This document shows, one piece after another, positions 10,317-19,172 of a stretch of 64,000 nt of DNA (positions are counted from its first letter, which is position 1; each line of letters starts with the position of its first letter). The notes beneath the pieces are model-generated. The model was not told where the DNA came from, did not search any database, and saw only the letters and a list, made by a program, of their open reading frames with translations. The DNA is from Izhakiella capsodis (GTDB lineage Bacteria > Pseudomonadota > Gammaproteobacteria > Enterobacterales > Enterobacteriaceae): positions 128,750 to 192,749 of the forward strand of contig NZ_FOVC01000006.1 in NCBI RefSeq assembly GCF_900115045.1, read 5' to 3'. The position numbers and the translations under genes were made by a program.

Positions 10317-10338
10317 AGCGCGCGACGGCGCGCGCTTT
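10317..10338 (+). terminator. Terminator after sbcC
   Basis: AGCGCGCG-ACGG-CGCGCGCT perfect 8-bp stem followed by TTGATTG, starting 8 bases after the sbcC stop codon. The T-run is short, so strength is uncertain. Confidence 0.6.
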
Positions 10339-10655
10339 GATTGATACAGTCAGCCATCCAGTGAGTAGCGAAAAACGTTCTGTCTTCATATATTTGCTGT
10401 AAACAATTTCTCCATCAACCAGCAACACGATTTCTGGCACTCAGCGATCGCCGGCTTTAAAAGGAGTGCGGGTAGTTGATTTCGCGCCATGATGATGCAC
10501 GACCTATCGCCCAGCCTCCTCTTTAACGCCTTTTTCAGCCTGTCCAATCAACAGTAGAATGCAAAGACGATGAAACACTCGCATCGATTCGCTATCATGC
10601 GCTCTAACTATAAAACGCTGCGCGATGCTATTGCGCGCTGTAGAAGGAATGCACG
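10339..10655. other. sbcC-rdgC spacer with a possible decayed reading frame on the minus strand
   Basis: E. coli has araJ and mak between sbcC and rdgC; neither is visible here. On the minus strand, 10500 to about 10345, a frame reads VHHHGAKSTTRTPFKAGDR, then TGA, then VPEIVLLVDGEIVYSKYMKTE without further interruption. The composition looks protein-like, so this may be the remnant of a small gene. I do not recognise the family. The rest should hold the rdgC promoter. Confidence 0.35.
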
Positions 10656-11567
10656 ATGTTGTGGTTTAAAAATATGATGGTGTATCGTCTGAATCGCGAT
10701 ATCCCTTTCTCGGCAGAAGAGATAGAAAAGCAGCTCGCCGCCTTCACATTTACCCCTTGCGGCAGTCAGGATATGTCAAAGACCGGCTGGGTTTCGCCTA
10801 TGGGTTCCCGCAGCGACACACTGACACACGTTAATAACAATCAGATCCTGATTTGCGCGCGCAAAGAAGAAAAAATCTTGCCCGCACCAGTAGTTAAACA
10901 GGCACTGGACGCCAAAATTGAAAAACGGGAAGCCGAACATCAGCGCAAGCTGAAAAAGACCGAGAAAGACGCGCTTAAAGATGAAGTCCTCCATAGCCTG
11001 CTGCCCCGAGCCTTCAGCCGTTTCAGTCAAACCTATCTGTGGATTGACGGAGCAAATAATTTGATTGCCATTGATTGCGCCAGCGCCAAAAAGGCGGAGG
11101 ACATTCTGGCACTGTTGCGTAAAAGCCTCGGCTCGCTGCCTGTAGTTTCATTGACACTGGAAAACCCCATTGAACTGACGCTAACTGAGTGGGTTCGCTC
11201 CGGTGAACTGCCCACGGGCTTTGCACTAATGGATGAAGCAGAACTCAAAGCGCTGCTGGAAGACGGTGGCGTGATCCGCTGCAAAAAACAGGAGCTGGTT
11301 TGCGATGAAATCGCACATCATATTGAGGCAGGCAAGTTAGTCACCAAACTCGCTCTGGACTGGCAGGAGCGTATTCAGTTGGTGCTTTCCGATGATGGAT
11401 CTATCAAGCGGCTGAAGTTTGCTGATGCCCTGCGTGAACAGAATGACGATATCGATCGTGAAGATGTGGCGCAACGCTTTGACGCCGACTTCGTTCTGAT
11501 GAGCGGTGAACTGGCGGCATTGATTGCTAATCTTATCGTTGCACTGGGAGGAGAGGCGCAACGTTAA
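10656..11567 (+). CDS. rdgC: Nucleoid-associated protein / recombination modulator RdgC
   Basis: Ring-shaped dimeric double-stranded-DNA-binding protein that limits RecA filament assembly. The 303-residue length equals the E. coli protein. The start MLWFKNMMVYRLNRDIPF matches the conserved N terminus, and the central lysine-rich helical segment KIEKREAEHQRKLKKTEKD (about residues 88-106) is characteristic. GAAGG lies 8 bases before the ATG. A GC-rich terminator follows and ppnP converges from the other side, as in E. coli. Confidence 0.97.
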   Translation: MLWFKNMMVYRLNRDIPFSAEEIEKQLAAFTFTPCGSQDMSKTGWVSPMGSRSDTLTHVNNNQILICARKEEKILPAPVVKQALDAKIEKREAEHQRKLKKTEKDALKDEVLHSLLPRAFSRFSQTYLWIDGANNLIAIDCASAKKAEDILALLRKSLGSLPVVSLTLENPIELTLTEWVRSGELPTGFALMDEAELKALLEDGGVIRCKKQELVCDEIAHHIEAGKLVTKLALDWQERIQLVLSDDGSIKRLKFADALREQNDDIDREDVAQRFDADFVLMSGELAALIANLIVALGGEAQR

Positions 11568-11572
11568 TCAGG

Positions 11573-11594
11573 AAGGCGGCTCGCCGCCTTTTCT
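11573..11594 (+). terminator. Terminator after rdgC
   Basis: AAGGCGGC-TC-GCCGCCTT inverted repeat followed by TTCTT, 6 bases after the rdgC stop codon. It lies between two converging genes and may also serve ppnP. Confidence 0.8.
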
Positions 11595-11601
11595 TACCGA
11601 C

Positions 11602-11886
11602 TTACAGATAACGGCAAAGATATGCGCTTGGCTCAGCAATCTGTAGATGAAACTCACTGTGTCCCGCAACGACAAACTTCTCTCCGGCAGAATAGACTCG
11701 CCATTCCGTTTCCCCCGGCAACAGAACGTTCATTGCCCCGCTCACAACCGTCATCTCCTCCTTCTGACGAGTGCCAAAGGCATACTCACCTTCCGCCATG
11801 ACACCAATACTCGCATGACCAGTACTGGCACTGTTAAAACCAATCGATTTTACCTTACCATCAAAATACTCATTCACATTGAGCAT
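11602..11886 (-). CDS. ppnP: Pyrimidine/purine nucleoside phosphorylase PpnP (YaiE)
   Basis: Small single-domain cupin that phosphorolyses a broad range of nucleosides to base and ribose 1-phosphate in the cytoplasm. The 94-residue product equals the E. coli length; conserved stretches are MLNVNEYFDGKVKSIGF at the start, EGEYAFGT(R)Q near residue 35 and FVVAGHSEFHLQ near residue 75. It converges on rdgC, as in E. coli. Confidence 0.95.
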   Translation of the reverse strand: MLNVNEYFDGKVKSIGFNSASTGHASIGVMAEGEYAFGTRQKEEMTVVSGAMNVLLPGETEWRVYSAGEKFVVAGHSEFHLQIAEPSAYLCRYL

Positions 11887-12093
11887 AACTTCCCCACAAA
11901 TTCATGACAGTCAGACTGGCAGTGTAGAGTTATTCCCTCGCCACTGTCACTAAAATTTCCCGCGGGTAAGTCATTGCTAGCAGCAAAAGATAGATTTACC
12001 GTTAAGGGTCTATAACAACTTGCAATATTTCATTAATCTTATGCCATCCGCTGGCAGGAGCCGGCATTCTGCATTAATAAGTCAGGAGTAATA

Positions 12094-12759
12094 ATGGAAT
12101 TATTAAAAGCGATTGGACTTGGGCTAATAGTGCTGCTACCGCTGGCCAATCCTCTTACTACCGTCGCCCTGTTTTTTGGCCTTGCCGGAGACATGAATTT
12201 CAGTGAGCGGAAGCGACAAGCGCTACAAGCTTCCATCTACGTATTTATCATCATGGCGGTCGCTTTTTATGCCGGTAATATGGTGATGGATACATTTGGT
12301 ATCTCTATTCCCGGCCTGCGGATTGCTGGCGGGCTCATCGTTATGTTTCTTGGCTTCCGCATGCTCTTTCCACCGCATCAGGCAGGACGTACGCTGGAGG
12401 CTGAACATAAGAAAGACGAGATGAATGAGCAAAAGTCGGTCAGCATAGCCTTCGTGCCGTTGGCTATGCCCGGAACGGCTGGTCCCGGTACTATCGCAAT
12501 GATAATCAGCACCGCCTCAACTTTTCACGATAATAGTGTCTTTCCGCAGTGGATTCTGATGGTGGCGCCACCCCTGACCTTTTTATGCATCAGCGTTCTT
12601 CTGTGGCTATGCCTTCGCAGCTCAGGGGAGATCATACGATTGGTCGGCAAAGGGGGCATTGAAGCGATATCGCGGTTGATGGGTTTTTTGCTGGTATGCA
12701 TGGGCGTTCAGTTTGTCATTAATGGTATTGAAGAGGTTATTACTCATTTTTCGCATTGA
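12094..12759 (+). CDS. marC: MarC family inner-membrane protein
   Basis: Integral membrane protein of unknown function; E. coli MarC was once linked to multidrug resistance, a link later withdrawn. The 221-residue sequence has six hydrophobic segments, the MarC-typical PLANPLTTVALFFGLAGDMN near residue 20, ISIPGLRIAGGLIV near residue 75, FVPLAMPGTAGPGTIAMI near residue 125 and the C-terminal GKGGIEAISRLMGFLLVCMG. These segments are near-identical to E. coli MarC rather than to the paralogues YhgN and YchE. It marks the left edge of the gene-poor accessory region. Confidence 0.9.
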   Translation: MELLKAIGLGLIVLLPLANPLTTVALFFGLAGDMNFSERKRQALQASIYVFIIMAVAFYAGNMVMDTFGISIPGLRIAGGLIVMFLGFRMLFPPHQAGRTLEAEHKKDEMNEQKSVSIAFVPLAMPGTAGPGTIAMIISTASTFHDNSVFPQWILMVAPPLTFLCISVLLWLCLRSSGEIIRLVGKGGIEAISRLMGFLLVCMGVQFVINGIEEVITHFSH

Positions 12760-13646
12760 AGAGTGAAGCACCACGACAGACCGCGGATAAAAAACCCTAA
12801 CGAAGCTGAGAGAATATGAACATTGCATGATTTAAATGAAGTGGCGTCAAAATCCCACTCATATGTATAGCCACACTAGTGGCCGGGCGTTGTGACAATG
12901 CATAATAGTTATGTGCGCTTCTTCAAGTTCGCTCCGAGATAAAATGGTCACAAGTCCACAATTGCGCTGGTCAGAACAATCCTCGCGCCGGGTTCTAAGT
13001 GAGTGTTAACGACGGGATTATATAGAGCCGCGTAAGCCAGGGTGCTGTGCTTCATCAACTCATGCACCCATGCGTTTTATCCTAATAGCTTTGATCCTGC
13101 AATCCGCCACAGTAATCAGCCATAACCTTAAACTCACAGTCTTTGACTGCTGCTGGCGCTCACCCAGCAGTATGGCTAATGCAACAACGTTCATAAATTC
13201 AAATTTACGGCTACGCTGTTGAGAATAGATTACCCCACGTCAGGAAAAATTAGCGCCCACCTGTTAAACGTGAACTATGACGGCATCATAGCTCATACCC
13301 TCTGGCTCATCGGTTAAACACCAAGCCAACGTGGCGTTTATCCTTTTTATTTTATTGCCAGAAAAGGTCATCGCGATAAGCATCAGGCAAACGCTTATAG
13401 CTTATAAAATCTGTACAACGCAGCTCCCCCGCGCTACTGACAATCAGTTACAAATCTTAAACGCGATCCCTGACCTATGATAGCGAATCCATCATCAAAT
13501 TAGGCCATTTTCCGCTCAACGGAAAAACATTGCGCAAATAAATTTGCTTGCGATAATTCGTCATTATCCGAATTTTGGTAATTTGATGAACTCATCGCTG
13601 CCGTTCTGGCAGTGCCGAATTATCGTGACGACGCGGGAGTTGGCGG
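12760..13646. other. Gene-poor spacer marC to acyltransferase (887 bp)
   Basis: No reading frame of credible length or composition, no RNA gene and no insertion-sequence ends were found. An imperfect stem (AACACCA...TGGCGTT, about 13317-13339) followed by T-rich sequence could be a terminator remnant. The palindrome-like AT-rich sequence at 13520-13590 precedes the next gene and may contain its promoter. Confidence 0.45.
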
Positions 13647-14660
13647 TTGGAAAATACTAACATCAAGTTGATTACATTGCTGGCTACATTTTTTGTTACG
13701 TTGCTCAGCACTGTAGCGACTCCGTTTAGCTATTTTCATCTTGCCTGGTCGGTCTCCGTGGCATATGAGGCTATCGGGCGCATGGCCTATCCACTGTTTT
13801 TACTGATAGCCGGTTATATGTCACTGCATGAAGATGAGTCGCTGATTGATACATTGAAAAACCGGGTTGTTAACTTACTGATACCTTTAATTAGCTGGTC
13901 GATAGTCTATCAGCTTTACGACTATTTTATTAATGGCTACAACCATTCGGTCAGTATATTCACCCTGCTTAGCCATCCAGCCTACTCACATTTGTGGTTC
14001 ATTTACACCATGATACTGCTTTATCTGATAACACCGATGCTCAATACCTTCATTCAGAATGGTAGCCGCCAACGCCTGAATTATATTCTAATACTGTGGT
14101 TTACCATAGCCTCAGTGTATATGCTATTTAATAACATTAAAGAAAGTTTGCTGTTAGGCCATAGCATTTCCCATCCAAGTAATATTGATCTGGTGGTCTA
14201 TTTTTCCGGCTACTACATTCTTGGAGGAGTCATTCATCGCTTTAAAATTACGCCTAAGATACCGATCTCTGCACTTATATTTGTACTTAGCACCGTACTG
14301 ACGGCGATATTAACTTACTCATTATCGATTAGCACTTTTGCACCGAATCAAATTTTCCTCGACTATTCAGCGCCGACTTTAGTGATAGTTTCGGTTTCGT
14401 TTTTTTTCATGCTACTGCGCTTGAAGATTAAACTTTCAAACACTCAGGAAAAAATAATAAATACCTTATCTGAGTACAGTATGGGTATATTTTTTATTCA
14501 CCTATTGATACTGCAAAGCCTGTTACGCTATTTGAATATTAACTTCGAAGGCCAATATTCAATTCTGACCATTCCGGCAATGGCACTGCTGGTTTACACA
14601 CTATCAACCATGATAGTGACGGTGATCCACCTGATCCCAGTCCTGCGTAAAGCTGTTTAA
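13647..14660 (+). CDS. Acyltransferase-3 family membrane protein, catalytic motif altered
   Basis: Multi-pass protein (337 aa, about 10 hydrophobic segments) resembling acyltransferase-3 proteins such as WecH/YiaH, which O-acetylate surface polysaccharides. Visible family features are RMAYPLFLLIAGY (residues 45-57) and the YSHLWFIYTMILLYLITP segment near residue 115. The invariant R-X10-H of the first helix is replaced by Thr10 and Ser21 in NIKLITLLATFFVTLLST, so the usual chemistry is unlikely. The start is TTG at 13647 with GGGAG 8 bases upstream; no ATG or GTG exists in frame after the stop at 13626. Codon use is more AT-rich than in flanking core genes, suggesting transfer. Confidence 0.75.
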   Translation: MENTNIKLITLLATFFVTLLSTVATPFSYFHLAWSVSVAYEAIGRMAYPLFLLIAGYMSLHEDESLIDTLKNRVVNLLIPLISWSIVYQLYDYFINGYNHSVSIFTLLSHPAYSHLWFIYTMILLYLITPMLNTFIQNGSRQRLNYILILWFTIASVYMLFNNIKESLLLGHSISHPSNIDLVVYFSGYYILGGVIHRFKITPKIPISALIFVLSTVLTAILTYSLSISTFAPNQIFLDYSAPTLVIVSVSFFFMLLRLKIKLSNTQEKIINTLSEYSMGIFFIHLLILQSLLRYLNINFEGQYSILTIPAMALLVYTLSTMIVTVIHLIPVLRKAV

Positions 14661-15141
14661 GCTTTTCGTTATAAAAGTAGTAAGGTCAGTCGTCTTAAGA
14701 ACTTCACATTACTACGGCTGGTCAAATTCTTCGACTAAAAAATAATATGAAAATTATTCAAATCAAAACATTAACATCTTTGTTGCGAAAAAAACGCGGC
14801 TAGATTAAGGTCGGCGGGCGAGCCAATAGAGTAGTACTCGCTCATCATCACGATCGTTATCGGCCACTGAAAGCAATTTGAGTGAAAGCGTTGCGTTATT
14901 GACTGTTTGGCCTGTCATTGATATAACCATTGCAACTTTTCCAATAATGCTGCAAACCTCTTCTTTATTAAATACAGTACCTGTATCTCAATTGCAATAT
15001 TCCCTCCACGGCTAAAACTGAATCATAGCAAAGGCTGAGATATTTTCAGATTCTGAATTATAGAGTGACATTTTGATACATTTTCATGCTAACGTCAGCA
15101 AGGCCGCACTTTGAACGAGCTGAAATATATCAAATTACGAT
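14661..15141. other. AT-rich spacer between convergent genes (481 bp)
   Basis: No gene, RNA or clear terminator seen. The stretch is AT-rich like the acyltransferase gene. Confidence 0.45.
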
Positions 15142-15702
15142 CTACACACTATGACAACGATAAACTAAAGCCGGAGGGATATTACATATAACACGGGCAC
15201 GCGTCCAGTTGAAATACTGTGAAAGCAGAGATTCTGAGAGCGCTGTGTATTGAAATTGAATGAATATACCACCGGGATTCAGCGCATCGCGGGCGCGCTG
15301 CAGGATATGGTGGCGAGTGTCGTCAGGTAAAGATAACAGCGGTAATCCTGAGAAAATGGCATCATAACCGGGTTCAATATTTTCAGCTGAATCAATAAGA
15401 ACCGTCAGACGCTCGTCGCCGATTTCAGACAGCTTACTATAAAAATGCAGATTAGTTTCAAACGCAGAAAGCGAACAATCAGCATGCATACGCTTAAGCA
15501 AATGACGAGTCAGGACACCATCTCCGGCGCCAAGTTCAGCGATCGAGCGGACATTCTCCCAGTCAACACCACCAGACATAGTTTTACAAAGAGAACGAGA
15601 AGAAGGGGCGATAGTGCCTGTCGAACGCGGATCTGAAATAAACTCTTGCAAGTAGCTCGTTTTATCTTTGATATAGGAAAACGCAGATAACAACATGATC
15701 AT
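15142..15702 (-). CDS. Class I SAM-dependent methyltransferase, phospholipid N-methyltransferase-like
   Basis: The 186-residue product has the SAM-binding motif I ELGAGDGVLT at residues 56-65, preceded by FISDPRSTGTIAPSSRSLCK (residues 21-40). A phrase of this kind (DPR.TG.IAPSS) is typical of PmtA-type and rRNA-adenine-dimethylase-like methyltransferases. Motif IV-like FSGLPLLSL and GGIFIQFQYT follow. Substrate cannot be told: phosphatidylethanolamine in PmtA relatives, but many enterobacterial members are uncharacterised. GGGAG precedes the ATG at 15702; a second ATG two codons later is also possible. It has no operon partner. Confidence 0.75.
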   Translation of the reverse strand: MIMLLSAFSYIKDKTSYLQEFISDPRSTGTIAPSSRSLCKTMSGGVDWENVRSIAELGAGDGVLTRHLLKRMHADCSLSAFETNLHFYSKLSEIGDERLTVLIDSAENIEPGYDAIFSGLPLLSLPDDTRHHILQRARDALNPGGIFIQFQYTALSESLLSQYFNWTRARVICNIPPALVYRCHSV

Positions 15703-16294
15703 AGCTCCCGTTATAAGACATCACTAGTAGGCCATAAATTTATTAAAAAGTTCTTAAACTCTCTAAGCTTTAGATGAAAAAAATAATCAGATTTGAGCCA
15801 ATCACGATACATCTATTTTCCATTTTGATAAATTCTGTTACCTAAGTACATTCGCTGCTAAAATTCAAAATCTATCCACTCTTCAAAAACTCTCACCTCT
15901 TTGAGAAGACGCTGTGATTACGTACCAAAATAAAATTTAGCGCTAAGAAATATCACCTGCTTATATATTCGCGCTGAAAAGCGTATCCGTTCATTTCACC
16001 AGCGTCACCACGCGTCATTCAATCCACGAGCCAGGTCGCAGCAAAAGGGTGTTCAGAACCACGACACCGATTCACTCTCTGCCCTACCACCGGCCCGGAG
16101 TGCCACCTTAGCTGGCCGCGCGGTGCGAATTGTGCGGTTTTTGTTCAGCTATAGCTAACGCTCTGCAAATTGCGCGGTATGATAACAGCAATCCCCCTAA
16201 TTCTCTATCGAGTAAAGGCCAACGCAGATCTCGGATGTCTGGGTTATAAACTATACTTAGCAACTTCAGGCCTTGCTGTTATCAGGAGCGCATT
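15703..16294. other. Spacer upstream of the 56-aa ORF (592 bp)
   Basis: No gene seen. The right part contains two related short blocks, AATTGTGCGGTT near 16130 and AATTGCGCGGTA near 16175, of unknown meaning, and should include the promoter of the small gene at 16295. Confidence 0.4.
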
Positions 16295-16465
16295 ATGCTA
16301 ATTGGCTTTGTTTTACTGGTAAGCGCCTGCGGCCAAGATGCCTGCGAAGCGCTACCGGTATCTGACTATATCTTTCCTACCCGCACCGCCTGTGAACGGA
16401 TGGCAGAACGCGTTCATGAGCGTCGTGCCAATGTCGTGTTGCTGTGTGGAGAAGTTTACCGGTGA
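16295..16465 (+). CDS. Small cysteine-containing exported protein, DUF1482-like
   Basis: ATG at 16295 with AGGAG 6 bases upstream opens a 56-residue frame: hydrophobic start MLIGFVLLVSACGQDACEAL, then a polar body ending in VVLLCGEVYR. It has four cysteines (12, 17, 33, 51). The N terminus acts like a short signal or anchor; VSAC also fits a lipobox but no positive n-region precedes it. The hydrophobic start, CGQDxC and TxxxCERMA pattern recall DUF1482-type small proteins of enterobacteria and their phages. Family placement is tentative; function unknown. Confidence 0.6.
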   Translation: MLIGFVLLVSACGQDACEALPVSDYIFPTRTACERMAERVHERRANVVLLCGEVYR

Positions 16466-16714
16466 TTACCCTGCCCTGTACCTCCACCCTGACAGATGAG
16501 TAAGACAACGATAAATCATTAGCACAGCAATAGCTGTTCCACCCGATATATCTGCCGCTCTGTTCTGATCTTACAACTATCATGAAAACGTCCTCTCTGA
16601 CCTGAGAAGGATGTAAGGCACCATTGCGCTGGCAGATGCTACTATCTTCTGGCTCCTCTGCCGATAACTAACCGTACCCTCAGAGCCTGAGGACATCGTA
16701 AAGGCGGAGGAATT

Positions 16715-16846
16715 ATGTCAAGTGAAAAGCTGGCCACGCACACCATCGCTCAAGAAATTTTACTGAAATCAGTGCTGAATGCCGAACCCAAAGCTTGTTT
16801 TCAGCTGATTGCCAGCGAGGCTGGAGGGCAATTTTCTCTTTATTAA
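16715..16846 (+). CDS. Hypothetical 43-aa ORF, possibly truncated
   Basis: A strong GGAGG lies 5 bases before ATG 16715, followed by a frame of polar, helix-prone composition (MSSEKLATHTIAQEILLKS...) ending at TAA 16844-16846. The same frame continues after the stop for another 22 sense codons (RSAASRSTEAQKIQEARMPS...), so the gene may have been shortened by a nonsense mutation. I do not recognise a family. Confidence 0.35.
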   Translation: MSSEKLATHTIAQEILLKSVLNAEPKACFQLIASEAGGQFSLY

Positions 16847-17198
16847 CGCAGTGCAGCGAGCCGTAGCACTGAAGCACAAAAAATCCAGGAAGCCCGTATG
16901 CCGTCCTATAAATAAGCCGATTTACTGAGCATTCGGTTATTCTATGCAATCGCTGCCTTGATCCGCGTCAACGTATCAGGGTAATAATTCTTTTTGTAAT
17001 AAAAGAAGGCATCATCTTACTGAATTAAGCCAAGTGCTACGTCTGTCAAACATATTTTAATTTCAGGTTTGCTTTTTTCTGGCGTCTTGTGAGTCAGCCC
17101 GCATAAGGCTAATTTTCAATTAATGACGGTCTTTTATTTTATCCCCACCAGTTACACTGATATGGTTATCTTTGCGTTTAATGTTAGGGGAGTAGCAG
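16847..17198. other. Spacer upstream of symE-like gene (352 bp)
   Basis: Apart from the possible continuation of the preceding ORF to about 16915, no gene is seen. If the toxin gene is a true SymE system, an antisense RNA promoter should lie near 17199 on the minus strand; I could not identify one with confidence. Confidence 0.35.
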
Positions 17199-17519
17199 AT
17201 GCCAGAACAAAAAAGCCTCATTTCGGACGCGGCTCTCGTGCCACGAACTCGTCGTCTTCATGTGGGCTATCTTCCTAATCAAGGTAAAGGCAACCCAAAG
17301 CCACAAATAAAACTATCCGGTGACTGGCTTGCGGTTTTTGGCTTTATACCGGGTAAAGCAGTCCAGCTTGAAGCGCAATCGGGCAGGCTAATTATCACGC
17401 TACAGGAAGGTGAAGGGAATCATTCATCGCATCCTCCTCATGTAAAATCCCCTGTATGTAATATTGAGTTACTGCGCTTCGGTCGTATCATTCAGCATCC
17501 AATGCTAATGCTCCCCTAA
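17199..17519 (+). CDS. SymE-family type I toxin
   Basis: The 106-residue product has the SymE core: RRLHVGYLPNQGKGNPKPQIKLSGDWLAVFGFIPGKAV (about residues 20-58) with the family pattern R.L.VGY ... P.I.L.G.WL...GF..G..V, then GRLIITLQ. SymE of E. coli is an SOS-induced protein with an AbrB-like fold whose mRNA is silenced by the antisense RNA SymR; it condenses nucleoid DNA when overproduced. GGGGAG lies 8 bases upstream of the ATG. No LexA box is visible in the upstream 100 bases. Its C-terminal tail differs from E. coli SymE, so the symbol is not transferred. Confidence 0.8.
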   Translation: MPEQKSLISDAALVPRTRRLHVGYLPNQGKGNPKPQIKLSGDWLAVFGFIPGKAVQLEAQSGRLIITLQEGEGNHSSHPPHVKSPVCNIELLRFGRIIQHPMLMLP

Positions 17520-18157
17520 TCCTCTTAGCTCAGGTATTTTCATCGGGCAATACAGTCAATCCGCCGCAAGTTTGTATGAATATCGAGGCAATCATTTTCT
17601 CTCCACCGGCTCTCCCCCAAGGGCTTCGGGTCAGGATGGACCAAAAGATTTCATATCGGCTGGGACAAAGCGCTTGCTCTATAAGCTCACGTGTCGGATA
17701 TCAATTACCAGAAAAACTCATTTCATGACTGTCTGTACGAATACAGGCATTTTACGCACCAGCAGATCCTTTAAGAGCACCGCGAGACGACAGCAGGTTC
17801 TCAATGATCCACATCGTGCTATCCGAGGTAAGTCTCCTTTTGGAGCCCATCCGGCCTTACCAGGCAACACCGTAACACAATTATCCCTCTGGCCCTGTAT
17901 CCTCTCATTCTTTAAATATATTTGAGCGTAATGGCTACACCACCAATACAAAAATATTACATTATTAGATATACCCTAAAATTATTAAGCATCTGAGCCG
18001 TAATTTACTCTCAGGATGAGTATTAAAAGAATAAAATTATAGCAAAATTCCATGTGTAAGCTATTGATCGTGTAATAAACAATAAATAAAAAAATACTTG
18101 ATAACCAGAGTAATTTTCGTAAATCATTAGCTAACTTTAAGGAAGAGGGCGAGCATC
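17520..18157. other. Spacer after SymE-like gene (638 bp)
   Basis: A 117-codon open frame exists at 17572-17925, but its composition is unlike a folded protein and there is no ribosome binding site, so I do not call it. The final 230 bases are very AT-rich and lead into the LuxR-type regulator. Confidence 0.4.
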
Positions 18158-18766
18158 ATGTTCATGATTAGCTTTGTAATAATTTCCGAGAACTATTTCT
18201 TCAGAGAGGGCTTAATTCACTTCATAAGCAATATGGCAATGAGTGAATCTTTCATTCCGATATTTATTTTGGATAATAACCTGAGCGTCTCTTCTGGAAA
18301 TTGCATACTGATACACGATTATCCATTCAGCCTTTTACAGATAATGAAAGGGATGCAAGTAATCTCCAGTAACGTAATGAAAGAAATATCAATGGGTAAT
18401 ACGATACTGGAGAAAAAACGACGCGAAAGGAAAAAGGTGATTTCAATAAATCATAAGTTTAATCGAATATACAACATTCTTTCAAACCATATTACTATAG
18501 CGAAATGCTTATACAAAAATAAAAAAGGAATGCATTATACCATCATAGACGAGGGGAAAAGCCTGACCCAAAAGCAAATCGACTTTCTAAACTGTCTGGC
18601 TGAAGGCCTTTCAGTGAAGCAGTCAGCGCTCAAAATGGACGTCTGCACTAAGACAATTTATGCCTATAAAAGCCGGATAAAAAGCAACACGGGTTGTCAT
18701 CTGGACATTGACATCACAAAGTGGATATCTGCAATGGACATGCTGTCGAGCGGGAAGCCACTATGA
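18158..18766 (+). CDS. LuxR-type HTH transcriptional regulator
   Basis: The 202-residue protein has a C-terminal LuxR/FixJ helix-turn-helix at about residues 134-195: LTQKQIDFLNCLAEGLSVKQSALKM...TIYAYKSRIKSN. The N-terminal 130 residues are divergent and lack the DD...D...K pattern of a phosphorylated receiver, as in the RcsA/BglJ/FimZ-like helpers. GGAAGAGGGCG precedes ATG 18158. The gene is AT-rich and uses many rare-type codons (AUA, AGA) compared with core genes, which suggests horizontal origin. It stands next to an XRE regulator; no target operon is present here. Confidence 0.8.
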   Translation: MFMISFVIISENYFFREGLIHFISNMAMSESFIPIFILDNNLSVSSGNCILIHDYPFSLLQIMKGMQVISSNVMKEISMGNTILEKKRRERKKVISINHKFNRIYNILSNHITIAKCLYKNKKGMHYTIIDEGKSLTQKQIDFLNCLAEGLSVKQSALKMDVCTKTIYAYKSRIKSNTGCHLDIDITKWISAMDMLSSGKPL

Positions 18767-18876
18767 ACATTCTCCTTCAGCACTCTTTATTGTTATGGTT
18801 TACAGATCGCTTAAGAATCAGAAATGAACATTCATGAAAGTCACATTAAGCAGGAGCGCAATAATAGGGAGATATA

Positions 18877-19137
18877 ATGTTGTGGGAAGAAGAAAGTTTG
18901 ATTGTAGAATCAAGAAGGTTAATAGGTAAAGAAATCAGAAAAGCTCGTATGAGACGGTTCACAGAAACAGAGTTCAGCTCTCTTTTAGGATACAGTCAAC
19001 AGCATATCTCACGTATAGAAAGAGGCATATCACCTCTAAGGGTCGACCTTTTCCTTGAAATATGTCTACTGCTTGAGGTTAGTCCTCATTCTATTATTGA
19101 GAAATGCCTCTGCGAAGCCATCTCATTTACGAAATAA
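18877..19137 (+). CDS. XRE-family HTH regulator, MrpJ-like
   Basis: Small (86 aa) Cro/C1-type DNA-binding protein. The helix-turn-helix is at about residues 20-55 with TETEFSSLLGYSQQHISRIERG, a pattern shared with MrpJ/PapX-like regulators often found at the ends of fimbrial operons in enterobacteria. A terminator follows directly. The upstream LuxR-type gene and this one look like orphan regulators of a fimbrial or surface locus that is not present in the window; that link is inference. Confidence 0.8.
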   Translation: MLWEEESLIVESRRLIGKEIRKARMRRFTETEFSSLLGYSQQHISRIERGISPLRVDLFLEICLLLEVSPHSIIEKCLCEAISFTK

Positions 19138-19172
19138 CATGCGTTCAACGTCTGACGTTGCGCGATAAAATA

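Noticed and set aside
10345..10500. Selenoprotein with in-frame TGA
   Set aside because: No SECIS-like stem was visible directly after the TGA, and the frame lacks a credible start; nonsense mutation is simpler.
17729..17746. LexA-like CTGT...ACAG sequence downstream of symE
   Set aside because: Spacing is 6 or 10 bases instead of 8, and it lies after the toxin gene rather than before it.
17572..17925. 117-codon open frame downstream of the SymE-like gene
   Set aside because: No ribosome binding site and composition rich in Ser, Arg and Pro without hydrophobic core; not protein-like.
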